A stretch of 64,000 nucleotides of DNA from Nocardioides sp. YIM 152315 (lineage in GTDB: Bacteria > Actinomycetota > Actinomycetes > Propionibacteriales > Nocardioidaceae): NCBI RefSeq assembly GCF_029210375.1, contig NZ_JARGER010000034.1, positions 30,715-94,714 on the forward strand, in the 5' to 3' direction. A program made the translations under genes and the position numbers. The notes under the pieces are model-generated. The model did no database searches and was not told the DNA's origin. It saw nothing but the letters and a program-made list of their open reading frames with translations. Each line of letters starts with the position of its first letter. Positions within the stretch are counted from its first letter, which is position 1. Positions 46,044 through 53,154 of the stretch are shown piece after piece.

Positions 46044-47431
46044 TTCGCGAAGTGTCCTTCGCCGTCCCCGACGACGGGCACGGCCACCTCGCCGAGATGC
46101 GGGTCGACCCGATCGGCCTCTTCCAGCGCGTGTACGACGAGTGCGGCGACATCGGCCGCTTCCGGCTGGCCGACAAGGACGTCGTCCTGGTCTCGGGCGC
46201 CGAGGCCAACGAGCAGTTCTTCCGGGCACCCGACTCGACGCTCGACCAGGCCGCGGCGTACCCCTTCATGACGCCGATCTTCGGCAAGGGCGTGGTCTTC
46301 GACGCCTCGCCCGAGGAGCGCCAGCAGATGCTGAAGAACCAGGCGCTGCGCGGCGACATGATGCGCGGGCACGCCTCGACCATCGAGGCCGAGATCCGCC
46401 GGATGGTCGCGGACTGGGGTGACGAGGGCGAGATCGACCTGCTCGACTTCTTCGCCGAGCTCACGATCTACACGACGTCCGCGTGCCTGATCGGCAGGCC
46501 GTTCCGCGAGGAGCTCGACGCGTCGTTCGCCCAGCACTACCACGAGCTCGAGCGCGGCACCGACGCGCTCGCGTACGTCGACCCCTACCTGGACATCGAG
46601 TCGTTCCGACGCCGCGACGCCGCCCGCGAGCGGCTGGTCGAGCTGGTGCAGGGGATCATCGACCGCCGCAAGGCGCGGGGCGCGATCGCGCGCGAGGAGC
46701 GCGACCTGCTCGACGTGCTCATCTCGATCGACATGAGCGCCGACTACATCACCGGCATCTTCATCTCGATGATGTTCGCCGGCCACCACACGTCGTCGGG
46801 CACGGCGTCGTGGGCGCTGATCGAGCTGATGCGCCACCCCGAGACGATGGCGGCGGTCGTCCAGGAGCTCGACGCGCTGTACGCCGACCCTGATGGCACT
46901 GGCAGGGGGGAGGTCTCGTTCCAGGCGCTGCGGTCGATCCCGCAGCTGGAGGCGGCGCTCAAGGAGACGCTGCGGCTGCACCCGCCGCTGGTCATCCTGA
47001 TGCGGGTGGTGGCCGAGGAGATCGAGCTCGCCGGGCACACGATCCCCGTCGGCACGGTGGTCGCCGCGTCGCCGCGGGTCTCCAACCGGATCGGCTCGGA
47101 CTTCCCGCGACCCGACGCCTTCGACCCCGGCCGCTACCTCGACCCGCGCCAGGAGGACCTGCAGAACCGCTGGACGTGGATCCCCTTCGGCGCCGGCAAG
47201 CACCGCTGCGTCGGCAACGCCTTCGCGATGATGCAGATGAAGGCGATCTTCTCGGTGATCCTGCGCGACTACGAGTTCGAGATGGCGCAGCCGCCCGAGG
47301 AGTACCGAGACGACGTCTCCAAGATGGTGATCCAGCTCCAGCAGCCCTGCCGCGTGAGGTACCGCCGCCGAACCGGGTCGTCCGCCTCACGCGCACCCCT
47401 GGCTGGTCGAGAGGCGGACGACCCGTCATGA
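46040..47431 (+). CDS. cyp51: Sterol 14-alpha-demethylase
   Basis: 463 residues. Bacterial CYP51 hallmarks are FGKGVVFDASPEERQQM, the B'-C region ALRGDMMRGH, FAELTIYTTSACLIG, YVDPYLDIESFRRRD, the I-helix MMFAGHHTSSGTASW, ETLRLHPPLVILMR and the heme loop FGAGKHRCVG with Cys near 390. It removes the 14-alpha-methyl group of lanosterol-type sterols using O2 and ferredoxin. After the family's usual VRYRRRTG end, about 17 extra residues derive from a palindromic element. Start ATG 46040 has GGAGG and overlaps the SDR stop. Confidence 0.95.
   Translation: MIREVSFAVPDDGHGHLAEMRVDPIGLFQRVYDECGDIGRFRLADKDVVLVSGAEANEQFFRAPDSTLDQAAAYPFMTPIFGKGVVFDASPEERQQMLKNQALRGDMMRGHASTIEAEIRRMVADWGDEGEIDLLDFFAELTIYTTSACLIGRPFREELDASFAQHYHELERGTDALAYVDPYLDIESFRRRDAARERLVELVQGIIDRRKARGAIAREERDLLDVLISIDMSADYITGIFISMMFAGHHTSSGTASWALIELMRHPETMAAVVQELDALYADPDGTGRGEVSFQALRSIPQLEAALKETLRLHPPLVILMRVVAEEIELAGHTIPVGTVVAASPRVSNRIGSDFPRPDAFDPGRYLDPRQEDLQNRWTWIPFGAGKHRCVGNAFAMMQMKAIFSVILRDYEFEMAQPPEEYRDDVSKMVIQLQQPCRVRYRRRTGSSASRAPLAGREADDPS
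47374..47425. repeat. 15-bp perfect inverted repeat at the cyp51 3' end
   Basis: CGGGTCGTCCGCCTC (47374-47388) is repeated inverted at 47411-47425 with a 22-base loop. It lies inside the last codons of cyp51 and stops 2 bases before the ferredoxin ATG at 47428. It lengthens the P450 C-terminus relative to family members and would form a strong RNA hairpin over the junction. Confidence 0.65.
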
Positions 47432-47631
47432 GCTACCGGGTCGTTGCCGACCTGGGGCTCTGCCAGGGACACCAGATGTGCCAGGGGGAGGCGCCCGGCG
47501 TCTTCGGCTTCGACGCCGACACCGACCAGGTCACGGTGCTCGAGGAGCACCCCGACGAGTCCCGGAGGCCCGACGTGCTGTCGGCCGTGACGTACTGCCC
47601 GGCCATGGCGCTCGCCATCGAGGAGGAATGA
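47428..47631 (+). CDS. [3Fe-4S] ferredoxin of the CYP51 locus
   Basis: 67 residues. Cluster ligands are Cys12 and Cys18 (LCQGHQMCQG, CxxxxxC) and Cys57 (TYCPAMA). The fourth position of a [4Fe-4S] motif is replaced, giving the 3Fe-4S type seen in Rv0763c. It donates electrons to CYP51 and probably to the CYP123-like P450. Its ATG overlaps the cyp51 stop. The hairpin at 47374-47425 sits just before the start and could tune its translation. Confidence 0.9.
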   Translation: MSYRVVADLGLCQGHQMCQGEAPGVFGFDADTDQVTVLEEHPDESRRPDVLSAVTYCPAMALAIEEE

Positions 47632-47632
47632 C

Positions 47633-48253
47633 GTGTCCCTGACGAGAGCAGAGATCGAGGAGTTCTGGGAGTCCTGGCTCGACGTCAACCGCCGCGCCGA
47701 GTCGTCGGGCGACTGGCGGGTGATGGCCGAGTGGTACGCCGAGGACGCGACGTACGGCTGGATGCTGACGCCGGACGAGCACTTCATGGCGGTCGGCCGG
47801 GACCAGATCCGGGACTGGGCCATCGGGATCGAGATGGACGGCTTCGACGGCTGGCACTACGACTACCAGGCCACCGTCATCGACGAGAAGAACGCCATGG
47901 TCGTGGGCTTCTGGAAGCAGCGCTCCGGCATCACCGACGACGCCACGGGCCGCGAGTTCGAGATCCCCGGGCTCGGCGGCAGCTGGTTCGGTGTCGCACG
48001 ACAGCCCGACGGGGAGCTGCGGTTCGCGTGGCAGCGCGACTGGTTCGACTTCGGCGCGATGGCGCACACGATGGGCGCGATCCTGAAGTCGGGCAAGGCG
48101 CCGGACACCCTCCACGAGCGGCTCAAGGTCTTCGGTCTCGGCGTGCCGGGCCACTACCGGCCCGAGGACCTCCCGTCGACGGTGTGGCCACCGCCCGTCG
48201 AGGCGGGTGCCCACATCACCCAGCGGGGCCTCACGCAGGAGAGCTCGCGATGA
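47633..48253 (+). CDS. NTF2-like protein of the CYP51 operon
   Basis: 206 residues. EEFWESWLDVNRRAESSGDW, MAEWYAEDATYGWMLTPDEH and QRDWFDFGAMAHTMG suggest an NTF2/SnoaL-like cone fold with a C-terminal extension of about 50 residues (HYRPEDLPSTVWPPP). The start GTG 47633 follows the ferredoxin stop by one base, and the stop overlaps the ALDH start by 4 bases. I recall no equivalent inside the M. tuberculosis Rv0763c-0771 set. A possible isomerase or binding role is inference. Confidence 0.65.
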   Translation: MSLTRAEIEEFWESWLDVNRRAESSGDWRVMAEWYAEDATYGWMLTPDEHFMAVGRDQIRDWAIGIEMDGFDGWHYDYQATVIDEKNAMVVGFWKQRSGITDDATGREFEIPGLGGSWFGVARQPDGELRFAWQRDWFDFGAMAHTMGAILKSGKAPDTLHERLKVFGLGVPGHYRPEDLPSTVWPPPVEAGAHITQRGLTQESSR

Positions 48254-49701
48254 CCCTGCCGCCCCCGGCGCAACAGCTCATCGACGGCAAGCTCGTCGGC
48301 GCTGCCGCGACGTACCCGATCCTCGACCCGGCCACGGGCGAGGAGATCGGCGTCGCTCCCGACGGCACCGCAGCGGACGTCGAGGGGGCGATCGCTGCCG
48401 CCCGCCGGGCTTTCGACGAGACCGACTGGTCGACCAACACCGCGCTGCGGGTGCGCTGCCTGCGCCAGCTGCACCAGGCTCTGCTGGACGACGCCCCGCC
48501 GTTCAAGGCGCTCACGACGCTCGAGGTCGGGATGCCGGGCTTCATGATGGGCGCGGCCGGCTTCGACGTGCCGGTCGAGGGCCTGGCGTGGGTCACCGAC
48601 CTGCTGGAGTCCTACGAGTTCGAGACCGACCTCGGGGTCGCGTCGCCGATGGGCATCGCGAGCCGCCGGACCGTACGCCGGGAGCCCGTCGGCGTCGTCG
48701 CGGCCATCACGCCGTGGAACGTGCCGACGCAGATCAACCTGGCCAAGATCGGCCCGGCTCTGGCGGCCGGCTGCACGGTCGTGCTCAAGCCCGCACCGGA
48801 CACGCCTTGGCTGGCCTGCGAGCTCGGGCGGCTGGTCGCCGAGCACACCGACATCCCGGCCGGGGTCTTCAACGTGGTGACGCCGCGCGGCAACGAGGTC
48901 GCGGCGCTGCTCACGACCGACCCTCGCGTCGACATGGTGTCCTTCACCGGCTCGACCGCGACGGGCCGGGCGATCATGGCCGCGGCCGCTCCGACGCTGA
49001 AGAAGGTCTTCCTCGAGCTCGGCGGCAAGTCGGCCGCGATCGTCCTCGACGACGCCGACATCGCCTCTGCTGCAGGGGCCACGGCGTTCGCCGCCTGCAT
49101 CCACGCGGGCCAGGGCTGCGCGATCACCACGCGGCTCGTCGTCCCGCGCGAGAGGTACGACGAGGCCGTGCAGGCGGCCGCGGCGACGATGGAGTCGATC
49201 GGCGCCAAGGACCCCGCCGACCCCGGCGCGATCTGCGGGCCGGTGATCTCGGCCGTCCAGCGGGACCGCGTCGAGACCTACCTGCGACTGGCCGAGGAGG
49301 AGGGCGGCACGTTCGCCACCGGAGGCCGCGTCATCGACCGGGACGGCTACTGGGTCGAGCCGACAGTCATCGCCGGCCTCGACAACTCCAGCCGGCTGGC
49401 GCAGGAGGAGATCTTCGGCCCGGTACTCGTCGTGATCGCGCACGACGGCGACGACGACGCGGTGCGGATCGCCAACGACTCGGCGTACGGGCTCTCGGGG
49501 TCGGTCGAGTCCGGCGACCTCGCGCGTGCGAAGGCCGTGGCGGCGCGGATCCGCACCGGCACGATCGCCGTCAACGGCGGGGTGTGGTTCAGCCCCGACG
49601 CGCCGTTCGGCGGCTACAAGCAGTCCGGCACCGGCCGGGAGATGGGGGTCGCGGGGTTCGAGGAGTACCTCGAGACGAAGACGATCGCCGAGCCGGCATG
49701 A
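48250..49701 (+). CDS. NAD-dependent aldehyde dehydrogenase (AldA-like)
   Basis: 483 residues. Landmarks are AAITPWNVPTQINLAKIGPA, VSFTGSTATGRAIM, the general-base Glu in FLELGGKSAAIV and the nucleophile Cys in HAGQGCAITTRLVV near residue 290. The end APFGGYKQSGTGREMGVAGF is complete. It oxidises an aldehyde to the acid. The locus equivalent in M. tuberculosis is aldA (Rv0768), perhaps handling an aldehyde formed by the P450s. A repeat pair follows directly after the stop. Confidence 0.85.
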   Translation: MTLPPPAQQLIDGKLVGAAATYPILDPATGEEIGVAPDGTAADVEGAIAAARRAFDETDWSTNTALRVRCLRQLHQALLDDAPPFKALTTLEVGMPGFMMGAAGFDVPVEGLAWVTDLLESYEFETDLGVASPMGIASRRTVRREPVGVVAAITPWNVPTQINLAKIGPALAAGCTVVLKPAPDTPWLACELGRLVAEHTDIPAGVFNVVTPRGNEVAALLTTDPRVDMVSFTGSTATGRAIMAAAAPTLKKVFLELGGKSAAIVLDDADIASAAGATAFAACIHAGQGCAITTRLVVPRERYDEAVQAAAATMESIGAKDPADPGAICGPVISAVQRDRVETYLRLAEEEGGTFATGGRVIDRDGYWVEPTVIAGLDNSSRLAQEEIFGPVLVVIAHDGDDDAVRIANDSAYGLSGSVESGDLARAKAVAARIRTGTIAVNGGVWFSPDAPFGGYKQSGTGREMGVAGFEEYLETKTIAEPA

Positions 49702-49703
49702 GC

Positions 49704-49793
49704 GGTGGTTTCAAGACAGGCGCTAGGGCGCCTTCCTCAACCACCGGAGCACGGTGGTTGAGGAGGTTGCGCAGCAACCGTCTCGAAGCCACC
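49704..49793. repeat. Head-to-head REP-like palindrome pair
   Basis: Element 1 (49704-49745) begins GGTGGTTTCAAGAC and ends TTCCTCAACCACC. Element 2 (49753-49793) begins GGTGGTTGAGGAGG, has an inner hairpin GGTTGC-GCA-GCAACC (49765-49779) and ends TCTCGAAGCCACC. Each folds on itself through GGTGGYT/ARCCACC ends, and the two are inverted relative to each other. A related copy begins at 63918. Confidence 0.7.
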
Positions 49794-49816
49794 GCCGACC
49801 AAGGAGAGAGTTGAGC

Positions 49817-50548
49817 ATGCGGTTCGAGCACAAGGTCGTCGTCGTCACCGGGGCGGCGCAGGGCATCGGTGAGGCCTACGCGCGGGCGCTCGCCGCCGAG
49901 GGCGCGTCGGTCGTGGTGGCCGACCTCAACGTCGAGGCCGGGCAGAAGGTCGCGGCCGACATCGGAGGTCTCTTCGTGCGCACCGACGTGTCCTCGCACG
50001 AGGACGCGGCGGCGCTGGTCGAGGCCGCGGTCGCGGCGTACGGCGGGATCGACGGGCTGGTCAACAACGCCGCGATCTACGGCGACATGGCCTTCGACCT
50101 GCTGATCAGCGTGGACTGGGACTACTACCGCAGGTTCATGTCGGTGAACATGGACGGCGCGCTGGTGATGACCCGCGCGGTCTACCCCGAGATGCAGAAG
50201 CGCGGCGGCGGCTCGATCGTCAACCAGTCGAGCACCGCGGCGTACCTCTACTCCGGCTTCTACGGGCTCGCCAAGGTCGGGGTGAACGGTCTGACCCAGC
50301 AGCTCGCCCACGAGCTCGGCGGCATGCGGATCCGCGTCAACGCGATCGCGCCGGGCCCGACCGACACCGCCGCGACACGCACGCAGGCCGGTGACGCCGC
50401 CCAGGAGCTGGTCAAGGGACTCGCGCTCAAGCGGATGGGGCAGCCCGAGGACCTCGTCGGCGCCTGCCTCTTCCTGCTCTCCGACGAGTCGTCGTGGGTG
50501 ACCGGGCAGATCATCGCGGTCGACGGCGGACAGACGTTCCGCCCATGA
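49817..50548 (+). CDS. Short-chain dehydrogenase (Rv0769-like)
   Basis: 243 residues, classical SDR: VVVVTGAAQGIGEAYARALA, LVNNAAIYGDMAFD, SIVNQSSTAAYLYSGFYGLA (Ser, then Tyr-x3-Lys) and WVTGQIIAVDGG. ADLNVEAGQ after strand 2 favours NAD(H). ATG 49817 has GGAGAG 8 bases upstream; the TTG at 49811 is too close to it. The next gene overlaps its stop. The order ALDH-SDR-beta-hydroxyacid dehydrogenase matches Rv0768-Rv0770. Confidence 0.82.
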   Translation: MRFEHKVVVVTGAAQGIGEAYARALAAEGASVVVADLNVEAGQKVAADIGGLFVRTDVSSHEDAAALVEAAVAAYGGIDGLVNNAAIYGDMAFDLLISVDWDYYRRFMSVNMDGALVMTRAVYPEMQKRGGGSIVNQSSTAAYLYSGFYGLAKVGVNGLTQQLAHELGGMRIRVNAIAPGPTDTAATRTQAGDAAQELVKGLALKRMGQPEDLVGACLFLLSDESSWVTGQIIAVDGGQTFRP

Positions 50549-51375
50549 CGTCCCCGAAGTCGCACGCGGTGACGAGGGTCGGGTTCGTCGGTCTCGGCAA
50601 CATCGGCAAGCCGATGGCGCTGCGACTCGCGGCCGCCGACGGCATCGAGCTCACGGTGTACGACGTGCTGCCCGCGCCGGTCGTCGAGCTGGTCGCCGCG
50701 GGTGCGAGCGCCGCCGAGAGCGTCGCGGCGATCGAGGCCGACGTCGTCTGCGTCATGGTGCGCGACGACGACCAGGTCCGGTCGGTGGTCGCCGAGATCG
50801 GTCCGGGAGCGGTCATCGTCGTCCACTCGACGGTCTCGCCGGGCACACCTGCCGAGCTCGAGCAGCAGGGACTGGACGTGCTGGACGCGCCGGTCAGTGG
50901 TGGCGCGATGGGCGCCGCCGACGGCACGCTCGCGATCATGGTCGGCGGGTCGGACGCGGCGTTCGCTGCCGCCAGGCCCGCGCTCGACGCGATGGGGTCG
51001 CTCGTCACGCACGCCGGCCCGGTCGGTGCGGGCACCAGGTTCAAGCTGGCCCGCAACCTGATGCACTTCGTCGCGTTCACGGCCGCGACCGAGGCGCAGC
51101 GACTCGCCGAGGCTGCCGGACTCGACCTCGTCGAGCTCGGCAGGGTGGTCCGGCACACCGATGCGATCACCGGCGGGCCGGGCGCGATCATGCACCGGTC
51201 GACGACCGCGACGATCGCACCGGACGACTTCTGGTACTCCGTGTTCGACCACGTGCGGGCGCTGGGGGAGAAGGACCTGACGTTCGCGATCTCCCTCGCG
51301 GACCAGCACGGTGTCGACGTACCGCTCGCGCGGCTGGCGCTCGAGCGCCTCGGAAAGGGGCTTGGCCTTGGGTAA
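50545..51375 (+). CDS. Beta-hydroxyacid dehydrogenase / 6PGDH-like (Rv0770-like)
   Basis: 276 residues. The N-terminal NAD motif is VGFVGLGNIGKPMALRLA. The family's substrate loop is LDAPVSGGAMGAADGTLAIM, and the catalytic lysine lies in FKLARNLMHFV. It belongs to the 3-hydroxyisobutyrate / tartronate-semialdehyde reductase group. The real substrate is unknown. It overlaps both neighbours and corresponds to Rv0770 by position. Confidence 0.82.
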   Translation: MTSPKSHAVTRVGFVGLGNIGKPMALRLAAADGIELTVYDVLPAPVVELVAAGASAAESVAAIEADVVCVMVRDDDQVRSVVAEIGPGAVIVVHSTVSPGTPAELEQQGLDVLDAPVSGGAMGAADGTLAIMVGGSDAAFAAARPALDAMGSLVTHAGPVGAGTRFKLARNLMHFVAFTAATEAQRLAEAAGLDLVELGRVVRHTDAITGGPGAIMHRSTTATIAPDDFWYSVFDHVRALGEKDLTFAISLADQHGVDVPLARLALERLGKGLGLG

Positions 51376-51748
51376 GTTCGACGACCTCCCCGAGCAGCGA
51401 CGCAGGGGCCTGGAGCGCATGGAGCAGGTCTACGGCTTCGAGATGACCGACGGCACCGGCGACTTCTTCGCCTACACCGCCGACCACCTCTTCGCGGACA
51501 TCTGGAACCGGCCCGGCCTCTCCGACCGCGACCGCCGCCTGCTGCTGATCGGGCTGCTCACGGGCGCCCGTCAGCACGACGTGCTGACGATCCAGATCCC
51601 CGCGGCGTACGCCGCCGGCGAGCTCGACGAGCAGGAGCTGCGCGAGATCGTGATCCTGCTGTGCCACTACGCCGGCTGGCCGAGCGGCTCCCGGGTCAAC
51701 CAGATCGTCGAGGAGACGATCGCGAAGGCCGCCCGGCAGCAGCACTGA
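51362..51748 (+). CDS. Carboxymuconolactone decarboxylase-like protein (Rv0771-like)
   Basis: 128 residues from TTG 51362 (TTG 51368 is also possible, with GGAAAGGGG upstream of both). The CMD/AhpD fold is seen in RRLLLIGLLTGARQHDVLTI and VILLCHYAGWPSGSRVNQIV; the latter contains the conserved Cys-His segment. Its start lies 14 bases inside the previous gene. Its last 82 bases run antisense to the 3' end of the downstream gabD gene. Enzymatic role unknown. Confidence 0.75.
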   Translation: MALGKFDDLPEQRRRGLERMEQVYGFEMTDGTGDFFAYTADHLFADIWNRPGLSDRDRRLLLIGLLTGARQHDVLTIQIPAAYAAGELDEQELREIVILLCHYAGWPSGSRVNQIVEETIAKAARQQH

Positions 51749-53154
51749 TCGGCTCGTCCGCCCGACGGATACTCCGGCCAGTCCACGCTGAGGTACTGCG
51801 TCTCCTGGAACTCCCGGAGCCCGTCCCGCGCGCCTTCGCGCCCCAGGCCGCTCTGCTTCATCCCGCCGAAGGGGGCGGAGGGGTCGGAGACCAGGCCGCG
51901 GTTGATGCCGACCATGCCGGCCTCGATCCGCTCGCCGAGACGGATCGCCCGGGCGAGGTCGCCGGCGAAGACGTACGCCGCGAGGCCGTGCTCGGTGTCG
52001 TTGACCAGGCGGAGCAGCTCGTCCTCGTCGTCCCAGACGACCAGCGGGGCGACGGGACCGAAGATCTCCTCGCGCAGGATCGTCGCGTCGGGAGCCACGT
52101 CGGCCAGCACGGTCGGCGGGTAGAAGTGACCCGGCGCGTCCGGCAGCGCGGCGCGGTGGGAGACCCGGGCGCCCTCGGCGACCGCCCGCTCGACGGTACG
52201 ACGCACGCGCTCGACCGCGGCGGCGCTGATCAGCGGACCGATCTGGGCGCCGTCGAGGGCCGCGCCGACCGTGAGCTTCTCGACCTCCGCCCCGAGCCGG
52301 GCGAGGAAGTCGAAGGCGATGTCGGCGTGCACGTAGATCCGGTTGGCAGCGGTGCAGGCCTGCCCGCCGTTGCGGAACTTCGCGAGCATCGTGCCCGCGA
52401 CGGCGGCCTCGAGGTCCGCGTCCTCGGCGACGACGACCGGCGCGTTGCCGCCCAGCTCCATCGACGCGTTGAGCACGCGGTCCGCCGCCTGGTGCAGCAG
52501 GGCGCGGCCGACGCCGGTCGAGCCGGTGAAGGAGACCTTGCGCACCCGGTCGTCCGCGAGCCACGCGCCGACGACGTCGGCGGCGTCGGTGGTCGTGACG
52601 ACCTCGACGACCCCGTCGGGCACGCCGGCCTCGCCGAGGAGGCGCGCGACCGCGAGGGCGGTCAGCGGGGTCTCGGCCGCGGGCTTGAGCACGACGGTGC
52701 AGCCCGCGGCCAGCGCGGGCCCGATCTTCCGGGTCGCCATCGCGGCCGGGAAGTTCCACGGCGTCACGAGCGCGGCCACGCCGACCGGCCGGTGCGAGAC
52801 CAGCGTGCGCGCGCCGCCGGCGGGCGCGTCGCCGTACTCGCCACCGGGCCGGACGGCCTCCTCGGAGAACCAGCGGAAGAACTCGGCGGCGTAGACGACC
52901 TCGCCGGCGGCGTCGGTCAGCGACTTGCCGTTCTCGCGCGCGATCAGTGCCGCGAGCGCGTCCCTGTCGCGCAGCATCAGCCCGTGGGCCCGACGCAGCA
53001 CGTCGGAGCGGTGCCGCGGCGAGGTGCGCGACCAGGCCGGGTACGCCGCGGCGGCGCGGTCGACCGCGGCGACGGCGTCCTCGACGCCCAGGTCGGCCAC
53101 CTGCTCGATCACCTCGAGCGTCGCGGGATCCTCGACGGGGAAGGTGCGGCTCAC
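51667..53154 (-). CDS. gabD: Succinate-semialdehyde dehydrogenase-like ALDH
   Basis: 495 residues. ALVTPWNFPAAMATRKIGPA, VSFTGSTGVGRALL, the Glu in MELGGNAPVVVAEDADL, the nucleophile Cys in NGGQACTAANRIYV and PFGGMKQSGLGREG identify an SSADH-type ALDH. It follows the aminotransferase with a 4-base overlap, so it would oxidise succinate semialdehyde to succinate. After the usual end (FQETQYLSVDWPE) about 35 residues, including a CCC run, continue antisense to the CMD gene, as if an earlier stop was lost. The start is GTG 53154. Confidence 0.85.
   Translation of the reverse strand: MSRTFPVEDPATLEVIEQVADLGVEDAVAAVDRAAAAYPAWSRTSPRHRSDVLRRAHGLMLRDRDALAALIARENGKSLTDAAGEVVYAAEFFRWFSEEAVRPGGEYGDAPAGGARTLVSHRPVGVAALVTPWNFPAAMATRKIGPALAAGCTVVLKPAAETPLTALAVARLLGEAGVPDGVVEVVTTTDAADVVGAWLADDRVRKVSFTGSTGVGRALLHQAADRVLNASMELGGNAPVVVAEDADLEAAVAGTMLAKFRNGGQACTAANRIYVHADIAFDFLARLGAEVEKLTVGAALDGAQIGPLISAAAVERVRRTVERAVAEGARVSHRAALPDAPGHFYPPTVLADVAPDATILREEIFGPVAPLVVWDDEDELLRLVNDTEHGLAAYVFAGDLARAIRLGERIEAGMVGINRGLVSDPSAPFGGMKQSGLGREGARDGLREFQETQYLSVDWPEYPSGGRADQCCCRAAFAIVSSTIWLTREPLGQPA

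Noticed and set aside
47372..47444. ACCGGGTCGT repeated at 47372 and 47435 as a target duplication of the cyp51 hairpin
   Set aside because: The second copy lies inside the ferredoxin coding region; excision would delete its start codon, so it does not reconstruct a sensible ancestor.
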